A DNA stretch of 64,000 nt, from contig NZ_FNJO01000015.1 of NCBI RefSeq assembly GCF_900104095.1, positions 95,945 through 159,944 of the forward strand, given 5' to 3'. The notes beneath the pieces were generated by a model. That model made no database searches, was not told the DNA's origin, and saw nothing but the letters and a program-made list of their open reading frames with translations. This stretch comes from Ralstonia sp. 25mfcol4.1 (GTDB lineage Bacteria > Pseudomonadota > Gammaproteobacteria > Burkholderiales > Burkholderiaceae). Positions 24,835 through 34,046 of this stretch are shown here, in pieces; position 1 is the first letter of the stretch; the number at the start of each line of letters is the position of its first letter. Made by a program: the position numbers and the translations under genes.

Positions 24835-25185
24835 CTACTTGTGCAGCCCGTCGTACTCGATGACCTTGAGGCTGGCCAGGTCCACGCCGTCCAGGCAGCG
24901 CGCATTCACGGCGGCCGTGGGATTGCCCTGCGGGTCGGTGGCCTCGGAGTACGGCCCTACGCCGCAGGTGGGGCAGAAACGGTGGGCGATCTTCATCGTG
25001 TTGAAGCGGTAGGTCGACGCGTTCTGGTCGGGCGTCTTCAGCCGGAAGTTCGTCTTCGGCACGAACCAGAGCAGATGGCCGCGCCGGCGACATATCGTGC
25101 AGTTGCATTGCAGCACCTGCGTGATTTCGCCGTCCGCCTCGAAGGCGACGCGGCCGCAGTGGCAGCTTCCCTGGTACGTGGTCAT
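24835..25185 (-). CDS. GFA-family (CENP-V/glutathione-dependent formaldehyde-activating-like) zinc protein
   Basis: A 116-residue protein with the GFA zinc pattern. GSCHCGRVAFE comes first, CNCTICRRRG lies at about 28-37, and RFCPTCGVGPYSEA at about 69-82. These cysteines bind one structural and one catalytic zinc in the family. Members are often called formaldehyde-activating but most have unknown substrates. It is the middle gene of a leftward run GNAT-GFA-VOC with short gaps. Confidence 0.87.
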   Translation of the reverse strand: MTTYQGSCHCGRVAFEADGEITQVLQCNCTICRRRGHLLWFVPKTNFRLKTPDQNASTYRFNTMKIAHRFCPTCGVGPYSEATDPQGNPTAAVNARCLDGVDLASLKVIEYDGLHK

Positions 25186-25221
25186 GGGTGTCTCCGGTTT
25201 GCCCAGTCTGGTTGGGGGCGA

Positions 25222-25659
25222 TCACTGGTCCGGGATCAGCCGCTTGCCCAGACTGACCGCCGCATCGCGGCCGTAGCCGAGCCGGTCATAGAACGCCAGC
25301 ACGGCGTCGTTGGTGTCGCGCACCAGCAGGTTGATTTTCGGGCAGCCGCGCTCGATCAGCAGGGCCTCGGCGTGCGCCATCAGCATACGCCCGTAGCCAC
25401 GGCCCTGGAACCCGGGATGCACGGCCAGGTAGTAGACCCAGCCGCGGTGGCCGTCGTAGCCGATCATCGCCGTGGCCACCAGAAGGCCGTCCACTTCGCC
25501 CACGCGGAACAGCTCGGGCTGCGTCGTCAGCTTGCGCGCGATGTCCTTGTGCGGGTCGTTCCACGGGCGGGTCAGGCCGCAGGCTTTCCACAGGTCGACA
25601 ACGGCGGATTCATCGGCGGGGCGGTAGGGGCGGAGCTGCATGGGTTGGCTGGGAGTCAT
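25222..25659 (-). CDS. ypeA: GNAT acetyltransferase, YpeA-like
   Basis: A 145-residue GNAT enzyme. The acetyl-CoA loop is GFQGRGYGRMLMAHAE, preceded by GYDGHRGWVYYLAVHP, and it ends LGYGRDAAVSLGKRLIPDQ. The segment LTRPWNDPHKDI and the C-terminus match E. coli YpeA closely by eye. The acceptor substrate is unknown. ATG 25659 has GGGAA upstream; ATG 25641, closer to the conserved fold, is also possible. Confidence 0.85.
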   Translation of the reverse strand: MTPSQPMQLRPYRPADESAVVDLWKACGLTRPWNDPHKDIARKLTTQPELFRVGEVDGLLVATAMIGYDGHRGWVYYLAVHPGFQGRGYGRMLMAHAEALLIERGCPKINLLVRDTNDAVLAFYDRLGYGRDAAVSLGKRLIPDQ

Positions 25660-25704
25660 ACGGGTTCCCAGTGTAGCCATGACCGATCGGATGTTGAAAG
25701 GCCC

Positions 25705-25750
25705 ACCCTCTCCCCCGGCTCCTCTCCCGCCTGGGCGGGAGAGGGGAGAA
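25705..25750. repeat. Dispersed palindromic repeat (CCCTCTCCC...GGGAGAGGG), copy 1
   Basis: A tract opening CCCTCTCCCCCGGC runs into a hairpin CCTCTCCCGC / GCGGGAGAGG. Two more copies lie at 31121-31160 and 31197-31237. All are intergenic. The family resembles the REP-like intergenic repeats common in Burkholderiaceae genomes and may act as a transcription stop or mRNA stabiliser. Confidence 0.7.
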
Positions 25751-25794
25751 CCGTTGGCATTTCAAGGACTGCTCGCAGACCCCACGACGATCGA

Positions 25795-28700
25795 TTACGC
25801 CGCCCGCTGCCCTGCCTGCGGGTCGCGGAACAGCTTCAGCAGGCGGTCCCACTTGCCGCGCGCGGCCTTGAGGTTGTTTTCCTTCACGTGGCCGAAGCCG
25901 CGGATGTCGTCGGGCACGTTGGCCAGTTCCACGGCGGTGCCATGGTTGGCAGCCGTCAGGCCCTTCGACAGCTCGTCCAGCAGCGCCCGGTACTCGCCGA
26001 TCAGCGCGCGTTCGGTGCGGCGTTCCTCGGTCTTGCCGAAGATGTCCAGCGCACCGCCGCGCAGCCCCTTGAGTTTGGCCAGGATGCGGAACAGCGTCAT
26101 GGTCGACGGGCCGAAGCGGCGCTTGACCAGGTTGCCCTTGTCGTCGCGCTTGGCCGTGGTCGGCGGCGCCAGCCAGAAATTCAGCTGGTAGTCGCGGCCC
26201 GGTTCGCCTTCGAACTGCGCGCGCAGCTTGTCGAGGAAGATCGGATCGGTGTACAGCCGCGCCACCTCGTACTCGTCCTTGTACGCCATCAGCTTGGCCA
26301 GGTTGCGCGCTGCAGCCTCGGTCAGCGGCAGCGGCTTGCCGGCGCCCACCAGCGCGCTCTCGGCCGCGCGCACGCGGTTCACGACATCCCGATACTGCTC
26401 GGCGTAGGCCGCGTTCTGGTACTTCGTCAGCAGGTCCACGCGATTGGCGATCAGCTTTTCGAGCAGCGCACCGCTCGACGTCGGCAGCTTCACCACGTCG
26501 CCGCCCTCGGTCTGCGTCTTGAGCTTGCCGGCCAGCGACAGCACGTGGTCCGGGTCGTGAGCCATGTGGCGGCCCCAGTCAAAGGCGGCCTTGTTCTTGT
26601 CGACCGACACGCCGTTCAGTTCGATGGCGCGCTCCAGGGCCTCGAGCGTCAGCGGAATCCAGCCCTTCTGCCACGCGTAGCCCAGCACCAGCGGATTCGT
26701 GTAGATCGTGTCGCCCAGCAAGGCCACGGCCAGCGCGCTGGCGTTGAGGAAGTCGCACTGCTCGCCCACGGCGTTGCGGATATCCTGCTCCGCCGACAGG
26801 CCCGGGAACTGCCACTTCGGATCCTTGATGAAGGCGGCAGTCGGGGTTTGCGCGGTGTTCACCACGGCGCGCGTGCGGCCCGACTGGGTTTTCGAGATGA
26901 CCTCGTCGGTGGCCGACACGATGGCATCGCAGCCGATCACCAGGTCCGCCTCGCCCATGGCGATGCGCGTGGCGTGCAGGTCGTCCGGCCGGGCCGCGAT
27001 CTGCACGTGCGACAGCACCGCGCCGCCTTTTTGCGCCAGCCCCGCCATGTCGAGCACCGTCACGCCCTTGCTTTCCAGGTGCGCCGCCATGCCCAGCAGA
27101 CCGCCGATCGTCACCACGCCCGTGCCGCCCACGCCGGTCACCAGGATGCCGTATGCGCGCCGGATCTGCGGCAGCACCGGCAGCGGCAGGTCGGGCAGGC
27201 CGCTCATCGACACGCCACTGGCCTTGGGCTTGCGCACCTGCGCGCCTTCGGCCGTGACAAAGCTCGGACAGAAGCCGTTCACGCACGAGAAGTCCTTGTT
27301 GCACGACGACTGGTTGATCTGGCGCTTGGTGCCCAGTTCGGTTTCCAGCGGCTCCACGGACAGGCAGTTCGACTTGACCGAGCAATCGCCGCAGCCTTCG
27401 CAGACGGCGTCGTTGATGAACGCACGGCGTGCCGGGTCGGGGAACGTGCCGCGCTTGCGGCGGCGGCGCTTCTCGGTGGCGCAGGTCTGGTCGTAGATCA
27501 GGATCGTGCAGCCCGGCACCTCGCGCAGTTCGCGCTGGATCGTGTCGAGCTGTTCGCGCGGATGCACGGTCAGCCCTTCGGGCAGCTTGATCGCACTGTT
27601 GTACTTCTCGGGCTGGTCCGTGACGATGACGATCTTCTTCGCGCCTTCGGCGGCTACCTGGAACGCGATGTCCTGCACCGACAGCTGGCCGTCCACCGGC
27701 TGGCCGCCGGTCATGGCCACGGCGTCGTTGTAGAGGATCTTGTAGGTGATGTTCACGCCGGCCGCGATCGATGCGCGGATCGCCAGCAGGCCCGAATGGA
27801 AGTAGGTGCCGTCGCCCAGGTTGGCAAACACGTGCTGGTCGCCGGCAAACGGCGCCTGTCCGATCCAGGCCACGCCTTCCCCGCCCATCTGGCTGAAGGT
27901 GCTCGTGTTGCGGTCCATCCAGACCGTCATGTAGTGGCAGCCGATGCCGGCCAGCGCGCGCGAGCCCTCGGGCACGTTGGTTGACGTGTTGTGCGGGCAG
28001 CCCGAGCAGAACCACGGCTTGCGCTCGGCGGTCACGCGCGGCGTGGCCAGTGCGCGTTCCTTGGCATGGATGATGGCCAGCCGCGATTCGATCCGCGCGC
28101 GGATATCGGCGGGCAGGTCGAATTTTTCCAGGCGCGTGGCGATGGCCTTGGCGATGATCGCCGGCGACAGTTCGTAGTGCGCCGGCAGCAGCCAGTTGTT
28201 CTGCGGGATCGACCATTCGCCGCCCGCGTTGTCCTTTTCGTCGAACTTGCCGTAGACCTTGGGGCGCACGTCGTCGCGCCAGTTGTACAGCTCTTCCTTG
28301 AGCGCGTACTCCATGATCTGGCGCTTCTCTTCGACCACCAGGATTTCCTGCAGCCCTTCGGCGAACGCGCGCGCGCCGTGTGCTTCCAGCGGCCATACGC
28401 AGCCCACCTTGTACAGGCGGATGCCCAGCTGGGCACAGGTGGCGTCGTCGAGGCCCAGGTCGGACAGCGCCTGGCGCGTGTCCAGGTAGGCCTTGCCGGC
28501 GGTCATGATGCCGAAGCGCGCGTGCGGCGAATCGATCTCGATACGGTCGATCTTGTTGGCCCGCACGTAGGCCAGGCCGGCGTACCACTTGAAGTCCAGC
28601 AGCCGGGCTTCCTGCTCCAGCGGCGGATCGGGCCAGCGGATATTGAGGCCGCCCTGCGGCAGGATGAAATCGTCGGGCAGCACGATCTGCACGCGGTGCG

Positions 28701-29388
28701 GATCGAGTTCGACCGAGGCGGACGATTCCACCACGTCGGTCACGCACTTCATGGCCACCCACAGCCCCGAGTAGCGGCTCATGGCCCAGGCGTGCAGGCC
28801 GTAGTCCAGGTATTCCTGCACGTTGGACGGGTACAGCACGGGCAGGCCGCAGGCCTTGAAGATGTGCTCGGACTGGTGCGCCAGCGTGGATGACTTGGCG
28901 GAGTGATCGTCGCCGGCCAGCACCAGTACGCCACCGTACTTGCTGGAGCCGGCCGAGTTGGCATGCTTGAAGACGTCGCCGGTGCGGTCGACGCCGGGGC
29001 CCTTGCCGTACCACATGCCGAATACGCCATCGAACTTGGCGTCCGGATACATGTTGACCTGCTGCGAGCCCCAGACCGACGTGGCGGCCAGGTCCTCGTT
29101 CAGCCCGGCCTGGAACACGACGTTGTGCGCCGCCAGGTGCTTCTTGGCCTTCCAGAGCGACTGGTCGAGGGCGCCGAGCGGGGAGCCGCGATAGCCGGAA
29201 ATGAAGCCGGCGGTATTCAGGCCGGAGGCGCGGTCGCGTTCCTGCTGCAGCATCGGCAGCCGTACCAGTGCCTGCGTGCCGCTGATGTAGATGCGGCCTC
29301 GCTCCAGCGTGTACTTGTCTTCCAGGGAAACGTTTTCGAGCGCGCGGCGGATGGCGTCGCTGACCGGTGGGGTCAGGGGGGCATTCAT
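25795..29388 (-). CDS. Fused indolepyruvate ferredoxin oxidoreductase (IorA-IorB type)
   Basis: A 1197-residue 2-oxoacid oxidoreductase fusion. The N-terminal pyrimidine-binding region has GFISGYRGSPLGALDQ. The thiamine-diphosphate region includes CSGCPHNTSTN, GIGCHYMTVWMD and the ThDP motif NLGDGTYFHSG with YNDAVAMTGGQPVDGQ. An iron-sulfur part shows CEGCGDCSVKSNC and NKDFSCVNGFCPSF. The C-terminal gamma domain starts GILVTGVGGTGVVTIGGLLG. Archaeal enzymes are split IorA/IorB; this fusion form is typical of proteobacteria. It oxidatively decarboxylates aryl pyruvates to aryl-CoA, linking aromatic amino-acid breakdown to acyl-CoA pools. GAGGAG precedes ATG 29388. It is divergent from the NYN gene. 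Confidence 0.92.
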   Translation of the reverse strand: MNAPLTPPVSDAIRRALENVSLEDKYTLERGRIYISGTQALVRLPMLQQERDRASGLNTAGFISGYRGSPLGALDQSLWKAKKHLAAHNVVFQAGLNEDLAATSVWGSQQVNMYPDAKFDGVFGMWYGKGPGVDRTGDVFKHANSAGSSKYGGVLVLAGDDHSAKSSTLAHQSEHIFKACGLPVLYPSNVQEYLDYGLHAWAMSRYSGLWVAMKCVTDVVESSASVELDPHRVQIVLPDDFILPQGGLNIRWPDPPLEQEARLLDFKWYAGLAYVRANKIDRIEIDSPHARFGIMTAGKAYLDTRQALSDLGLDDATCAQLGIRLYKVGCVWPLEAHGARAFAEGLQEILVVEEKRQIMEYALKEELYNWRDDVRPKVYGKFDEKDNAGGEWSIPQNNWLLPAHYELSPAIIAKAIATRLEKFDLPADIRARIESRLAIIHAKERALATPRVTAERKPWFCSGCPHNTSTNVPEGSRALAGIGCHYMTVWMDRNTSTFSQMGGEGVAWIGQAPFAGDQHVFANLGDGTYFHSGLLAIRASIAAGVNITYKILYNDAVAMTGGQPVDGQLSVQDIAFQVAAEGAKKIVIVTDQPEKYNSAIKLPEGLTVHPREQLDTIQRELREVPGCTILIYDQTCATEKRRRRKRGTFPDPARRAFINDAVCEGCGDCSVKSNCLSVEPLETELGTKRQINQSSCNKDFSCVNGFCPSFVTAEGAQVRKPKASGVSMSGLPDLPLPVLPQIRRAYGILVTGVGGTGVVTIGGLLGMAAHLESKGVTVLDMAGLAQKGGAVLSHVQIAARPDDLHATRIAMGEADLVIGCDAIVSATDEVISKTQSGRTRAVVNTAQTPTAAFIKDPKWQFPGLSAEQDIRNAVGEQCDFLNASALAVALLGDTIYTNPLVLGYAWQKGWIPLTLEALERAIELNGVSVDKNKAAFDWGRHMAHDPDHVLSLAGKLKTQTEGGDVVKLPTSSGALLEKLIANRVDLLTKYQNAAYAEQYRDVVNRVRAAESALVGAGKPLPLTEAAARNLAKLMAYKDEYEVARLYTDPIFLDKLRAQFEGEPGRDYQLNFWLAPPTTAKRDDKGNLVKRRFGPSTMTLFRILAKLKGLRGGALDIFGKTEERRTERALIGEYRALLDELSKGLTAANHGTAVELANVPDDIRGFGHVKENNLKAARGKWDRLLKLFRDPQAGQRAA

Positions 29389-29711
29389 ATGTGCTCCTCT
29401 TTGGGCCCTGCGTGGGGCATGCTGTCGGGATCACCGACACATCATTGATGGGCAGCCGTTCGTGGTCTCTTGTGGAGGCGTCAAGCGGCCGTGTCTCTGC
29501 GCGGCATGGTAGCACCGGCGTGCAGGCCGCGGTACCGTGCGATGCAGCATAAAACGCGCCAGATACCCCCGTGCTTTCCCGTATACGCCTATGCTGCACG
29601 TGTACACTGCGGTGCATCCAAATGGCGCGCGCGTGTGAACGATGATGTCTGCGCGCCACACGCCGGGGGCGCCGCCACGGTGCAACCCGGCCCCATCCAG
29701 AAGAACCGAAC
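29389..29711. other. Divergent intergenic region between the oxidoreductase and NYN genes
   Basis: There is no gene in these 323 bp. It must hold the promoters of both divergent genes, but I cannot pick a convincing -35/-10 pair. A GTATAC core at 29581 and a nearby GTGTACAC at about 29600 recall the palindromes near 17.6 kb. No terminator or RNA is seen. Confidence 0.5.
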
Positions 29712-31094
29712 ATGACCAATTCCCCCCGCCAGGGCGCTACCCTGGCCGTGCTGATCGACGCCGACAACGCGGCGCCCGCCATCGTCGAAGGCCTGCTGGC
29801 CGAAGTGGCCAAGTACGGCGTGGCCGCCGTCAAGCGCATCTATGGCGACTGGACGCGCCCGAACCTGTCGGGCTGGAAGGACCGCCTGCTGGCCCATTCG
29901 ATCCAGCCGATCCAGCAGTTCCGCTACACGGTGGGCAAGAACGCCACCGACAGCGCCATGATCATCGACGCCATGGACCTGCTCTACACGGGCCGCTTCG
30001 ATGGTTTCTGCATCGTGTCGAGCGACAGCGACTTCACGCGCCTGGCGTCGCGCATCCGCGAACAGGGCCTGACCGTCTACGGCTTCGGCGAGCGCAAGAC
30101 GCCCAAGCCGTTTGTCACCGCCTGCGACAAATTCATCTACGCGGACGTGCTGCGGGGCGATGCCGACACGGACGCCGATGCCGACACCGACGCCGGCACG
30201 GCGCCGACGCGCAGGCGCAGTTCGCAGGAGCTGCGGCAGGACTCCCGCCTGGTGCGGCTGCTGCAGAGCGCGTCGCAGGCCGTATCGGACGAGGACGGCT
30301 GGTCCACGCTCGGCGGCATCGGCAACTACATCGCCAAGCAGGCACCCGAATTCGATTCGCGCAACTACGGCTACGGCAAGCTGTCGGAGCTGGTTGCCGC
30401 CACCAACCTGTTCGAAGTGGAAGCCCGCAACGGCGGCAACAACAAGACGATCTGGGTGCGGCTGAAGAAGCGCGGCAAGGGCGAGGGCGGCCAGGGCGGA
30501 CAAGGCGGCCAAGGCGGCCAGCAGGGGGGGCAGCAGGGCAGCCAGGCCCAGCAGGGTGGCCAGCCGCAGCAGGCCCAACCGCAACCGCAGGCCCCGCGCC
30601 CGGCTCCAGTGAAGCCGGCGCCCGCACCCATTCCCACACAGACCGTGGCGCAGCCGGTGCCCCCGGTGGAAACGCCCGCGCCCGTGGTGGACATGGAAGC
30701 CATGCCCGAACCCGCGCCTGCGCTGTCGGCAGACGACGAGGCAGCCGGCTCGGCCTCGACGCTGATCCCCGAAACCGTGGAAGCCGTCGATGAGACGCCG
30801 GCACCACGCGGCAGGCGTTCCAGGCGTCCGGACGTGAAGCTTAGCGAAACGCCATGGCCGATCGATCAGTCGGTATTCGCCGCACCGGGTACGACGGTCC
30901 TGGCGGCGCGGGCGACGGAGGCAGTGCCGGCGGCAGCGGCCGAGCCTGCCGAAGCTTCCGCCGATGTCGCCGGGGCGTCGTCGCCCGAAGCCGATACGGA
31001 GGCCAAGGCACCGGCCAGGCGGAAGCCCGCCGCGAAGAAGGCCGCCCCGCGCAAGCGTGCGCCGGCGAAGAAGGCGGCCAAGGCTGCGGAATAA
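29712..31094 (+). CDS. NYN-domain (LabA/DUF88) protein with LOTUS domain and histone-like tail
   Basis: A 460-residue protein in three parts. The NYN PIN-like nuclease domain spans about 10-150: AVLIDADNAAP supplies the Asp pair, VGKNATDSAMIIDAMDLL follows, and IVSSDSDFTRLASRI supplies further acids. A LOTUS/OST-HTH domain lies at about 178-255 (RLVRLLQSA ... NYGYGKLSELVA), a fold that binds RNA or G-quadruplexes. Then come a Gly/Gln-rich linker, a Pro/Ala-rich region and an H1-like Lys/Ala tail (KAPARRKPAAKKAAPRKR). The predicted role is RNA processing or turnover. The disordered C-terminal half is unusual in length. Confidence 0.85.
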   Translation: MTNSPRQGATLAVLIDADNAAPAIVEGLLAEVAKYGVAAVKRIYGDWTRPNLSGWKDRLLAHSIQPIQQFRYTVGKNATDSAMIIDAMDLLYTGRFDGFCIVSSDSDFTRLASRIREQGLTVYGFGERKTPKPFVTACDKFIYADVLRGDADTDADADTDAGTAPTRRRSSQELRQDSRLVRLLQSASQAVSDEDGWSTLGGIGNYIAKQAPEFDSRNYGYGKLSELVAATNLFEVEARNGGNNKTIWVRLKKRGKGEGGQGGQGGQGGQQGGQQGSQAQQGGQPQQAQPQPQAPRPAPVKPAPAPIPTQTVAQPVPPVETPAPVVDMEAMPEPAPALSADDEAAGSASTLIPETVEAVDETPAPRGRRSRRPDVKLSETPWPIDQSVFAAPGTTVLAARATEAVPAAAAEPAEASADVAGASSPEADTEAKAPARRKPAAKKAAPRKRAPAKKAAKAAE

Positions 31095-31120
31095 GCGTTA
31101 GCTGGTCCGCAGGCGCCGCG

Positions 31121-31237
31121 CCCTCTCCCCCGGCCCCTCTCCCGCTGGCGGAAGAGGGGAGCAAAACCACCAGGGGTCGAAATACCTATTGGGTTTTCCC
31201 TCTCCCGCACAGCGGGAGAGGGGCTAGGGGCGAGGGC
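31121..31237. repeat. Dispersed palindromic repeats, copies 2 and 3
   Basis: Two copies of the CCCTCTCCC/GGGAGAGGG element lie between the NYN and gspF stops. The copy at 31197-31237 contains a perfect hairpin CCCTCTCCCGC-ACA-GCGGGAGAGGG. They separate convergent genes and could end both transcripts. Confidence 0.7.
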
Positions 31238-31260
31238 CAGGCGCGTGAACGGCTACCGCT

Positions 31261-32478
31261 TTACCGCACCAGCTGGTTGATCTCGATGATCGGCATCAGC
31301 ACCGCCAGCACGATCAGCAGCACCACCACACCCATCGTCAGGATCAGCAGCGGCTCCAGCAGGCTGGTCAGGAACAGCGTGCGGCGTTCCAGTTCCTGCC
31401 CTTCGCCGGTGGCGGCGCGCTCCAGCATGATGGGCAGGTTGCCCGTGGCTTCACCGGACCGGATCAGGTGCACCAGCACCGGCGGAAACTGGTTCTGCGC
31501 GGCCAGCGCGCGGGCCAGCGACGCGCCTTCGCGCACCCGCGTGGTGGCGTCGTCGACGTTGTTCTTGAGCGCCACATTCGTCAGGGTCTCGCCTGCCGCC
31601 TGCAGGCTGCGCAGGATCGGCACACCGGCCGACACCAGGATGGCCAGCGTGCTGGCAAAGCGCGCGGTGTTGTAGCCGCGAATCAGCTTGCCCACCAGCG
31701 GCGCGGTCAGCAGCCAGCGATGCCACGACAGCTTGATGTCGGGCTGCTTCAGCAAGCTGCGGATGATCGCCGAAATCACCGCGATCACGGCCACCGCGGC
31801 CCACCACCAGTTGCGCACGAAGTCGGACAGCCACAGCATGATGATGGTCAGCGTGGGCAGCTTCTGCTTGGTGTTGGCGAACACGCTGACCACCTGCGGC
31901 ACCACGTACGACAGCAGGAAGATCACGATGGCAAACGCCACGAACGTGACGATGGCCGGATAGGTGAACGCCAGGCGGATCTTCGACGTCAGCTGGTTGC
32001 GCGTCTCGATATAGGTGGCCAGCCGCTCCAGCACCACGCCCAGGTGGCCCGAGTGCTCGCCCGCCGACACCAGCGCACGATAGATGTCCGGAAAATCCTT
32101 CGGATGCTGCGCCAGCGCCACGGACAGCGAACTGCCGCCCATGACCTCGGCCCGGATGCCAGCCAGCAGTTCGTGCACGTACTGGCGCTCGGCCTGGTCG
32201 GCCAGCGCGCCCAACGCTTCGTCGAGCGGCAGGCCCGACACGATCAGGCTGGCCAGCTGGCGGGTGAACAGCGCCTGCTCCTGCGTCGACAGTCGCCGCA
32301 CAAAGACGGTACTGCTGCTGCGCTGGGCCAGGCCGGCGCCGGCCAGCGGATCGACGGTAAGCGGCGTCAGGCCGCGCGCACGCAGTTGCGCGCGCGCCTG
32401 CTTGGGACTGTCGGCCTCGATGACGCCGCGATCGGCGCGGCCGGTGGCGTCAGCGGCTTCGTAGCGATAGGCGGGCAT
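31261..32478 (-). CDS. gspF: Type II secretion inner-membrane platform protein GspF
   Basis: A 405-residue protein with two T2SF cytoplasmic helical domains (about 70-195 and 270-395) and three membrane segments (about 170-190, 220-240, 375-395). The N-terminus PAYRYEAADATGRADRGVIEAD and RQLASLIVSGLPLDEAL are GspF/PilC signatures. GspF links the GspE motor to the pseudopilus. It is the last gene of the leftward gsp run, 15 bp after gspE. Confidence 0.93.
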   Translation of the reverse strand: MPAYRYEAADATGRADRGVIEADSPKQARAQLRARGLTPLTVDPLAGAGLAQRSSSTVFVRRLSTQEQALFTRQLASLIVSGLPLDEALGALADQAERQYVHELLAGIRAEVMGGSSLSVALAQHPKDFPDIYRALVSAGEHSGHLGVVLERLATYIETRNQLTSKIRLAFTYPAIVTFVAFAIVIFLLSYVVPQVVSVFANTKQKLPTLTIIMLWLSDFVRNWWWAAVAVIAVISAIIRSLLKQPDIKLSWHRWLLTAPLVGKLIRGYNTARFASTLAILVSAGVPILRSLQAAGETLTNVALKNNVDDATTRVREGASLARALAAQNQFPPVLVHLIRSGEATGNLPIMLERAATGEGQELERRTLFLTSLLEPLLILTMGVVVLLIVLAVLMPIIEINQLVR

Positions 32479-32493
32479 GCTGCGGTCCCCGGA

Positions 32494-34035
32494 TTATTCG
32501 CGCGTCACGCGCAGCACCTCTTCCAGCGAGGTGGCGCCGCTGTCGATCCAGCGTTGCGCATCGCCGCGCATCGTGTGCATCCCCTTGGACAGGGCCACCT
32601 GCTTGATCTCGGATTCCGGCTGCTGGCGATGGATCATGGTCTGGATCTCGCTGTCGACGGTCAGCAGCTCGTAGACGCCCATCCGGCCCTGGTAGCCCGA
32701 ATGGCCGCACTTGTCGCAGCCGACCGCATGCCACACGCGCTGCAGCGGCTTGCCCTGCGCGTGCAGGGCTTCCGCATCCGTCGCCGTGACCTCGATCACT
32801 TCCTCGCGCTTGCAGTGCGGGCACAGGCGCCGTACCAGCCGCTGCGCCAGCACGCCAAGCAGCGACGACGACAGCAGGAACGGCTCGATGCCCATGTCCA
32901 CCAGCCGCGTGACGGCCGATGCCGAATCGTTGGTGTGCAGCGTGGCCAGCACCAGGTGGCCGGTCAGCGATGCCTGCACAGCGATCTGCGCGGTCTCCAG
33001 GTCGCGGATTTCACCGATCATCACCACGTCCGGGTCCTGGCGCAGGATCGCCCGCAGCGCCTTGCCGAACGTCATGTCGATACGCGGATTGACCTGCGTC
33101 TGGCCGATACCGTCGAGGTCGTACTCGATCGGATCTTCCACGGTCATGATGTTGGTCGTGTGCGAATCGAGCCGCGACAGCGCCGCGTAGAGCGTGGTGG
33201 TCTTGCCTGAGCCGGTCGGCCCCGTGACCAGCACGATGCCGTGGGGCTGGCGTACCAGGTGGTCGAAACCGCCCAGCGTCTCGGGCGCCATGCCCAGCTT
33301 GGCCAGGTCCAGCCGGCCAGCTTCCTTGTCCAGCAGACGCAGCACCGCGCGCTCGCCGTGGCCGGTGGGCAGCGTCGATACCCGCACATCCACAGGGCGT
33401 CCGCCCACGCGCAGCGTGATGCGACCGTCCTGCGGCAGGCGTTTCTCGGCAATGTCCAGCTGCGCCATGATCTTGATCCGCGAGATCAGCGCGCCGTGCA
33501 GCGCCTTCTTGGGCCGCACCACGTCGCGCAGCGTGCCGTCCACCCGGAAGCGCACCACCGACGCCGACTCGAACGGCTCGATGTGGATATCCGATGCCTG
33601 CTCGCGCGCGGCCTGGGTCAGCAGCGCGTTGATCATGCGGATGATCGGCGCGTCGTCCTCGGATTCCAGCAGGTCTTCGACGGCGGGAATGTCCTGCATC
33701 AGGCGCGACAGGTCCACCTCGCCCTCGACCTCGCCCACCACCTGCGCGGCCGAGCCATCCTGGCGGTTGTAGGCATCCGACATCGCCGCGTCCAGCGCGG
33801 CCGGCTCCAGCACGCGCAGGTGCAGCGCGCCATGCACGCGCGTCACCTCGGCCAGCGCGGCGGGCGACGTCTGGCGGCTAACCCAGACTTCGAGCCCGTC
33901 CGGGCGCTGGTGCGCGATCAGCAGCGGCGCCTCGCGCGAGAACGAATACGACACGAGCCGGGCCGCCATCGGCGACGGCGGCTCCAGGGGCGCTTCGGCT
34001 CCGGTGGCGGGGGTGGCGAGTGTTTCGGTGGCCAT
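32494..34035 (-). CDS. gspE: Type II secretion ATPase GspE
   Basis: A 513-residue hexameric motor ATPase. Walker A is GPTGSGKTTTLYAALS, the Asp box is NIMTVEDPIEYDLDGI, Walker B is PDVVMIGEIRD and the His box is TGHLVLATLHTNDS. A tetracysteine zinc module follows with CPHC at about 400 and CDKCGHSGYQGR. An N1E-like domain precedes. It acts on the cytoplasmic face with GspL and GspF. Confidence 0.95.
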   Translation of the reverse strand: MATETLATPATGAEAPLEPPSPMAARLVSYSFSREAPLLIAHQRPDGLEVWVSRQTSPAALAEVTRVHGALHLRVLEPAALDAAMSDAYNRQDGSAAQVVGEVEGEVDLSRLMQDIPAVEDLLESEDDAPIIRMINALLTQAAREQASDIHIEPFESASVVRFRVDGTLRDVVRPKKALHGALISRIKIMAQLDIAEKRLPQDGRITLRVGGRPVDVRVSTLPTGHGERAVLRLLDKEAGRLDLAKLGMAPETLGGFDHLVRQPHGIVLVTGPTGSGKTTTLYAALSRLDSHTTNIMTVEDPIEYDLDGIGQTQVNPRIDMTFGKALRAILRQDPDVVMIGEIRDLETAQIAVQASLTGHLVLATLHTNDSASAVTRLVDMGIEPFLLSSSLLGVLAQRLVRRLCPHCKREEVIEVTATDAEALHAQGKPLQRVWHAVGCDKCGHSGYQGRMGVYELLTVDSEIQTMIHRQQPESEIKQVALSKGMHTMRGDAQRWIDSGATSLEEVLRVTRE

Positions 34036-34046
34036 GTCGATGATGC

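Noticed and set aside
24817..27984. 1055-residue plus-strand open frame opposite the indolepyruvate oxidoreductase
   Set aside because: It has low-complexity Arg/His/Gln content without motifs and lies over a gene with well-conserved ThDP and Fe-S signatures.
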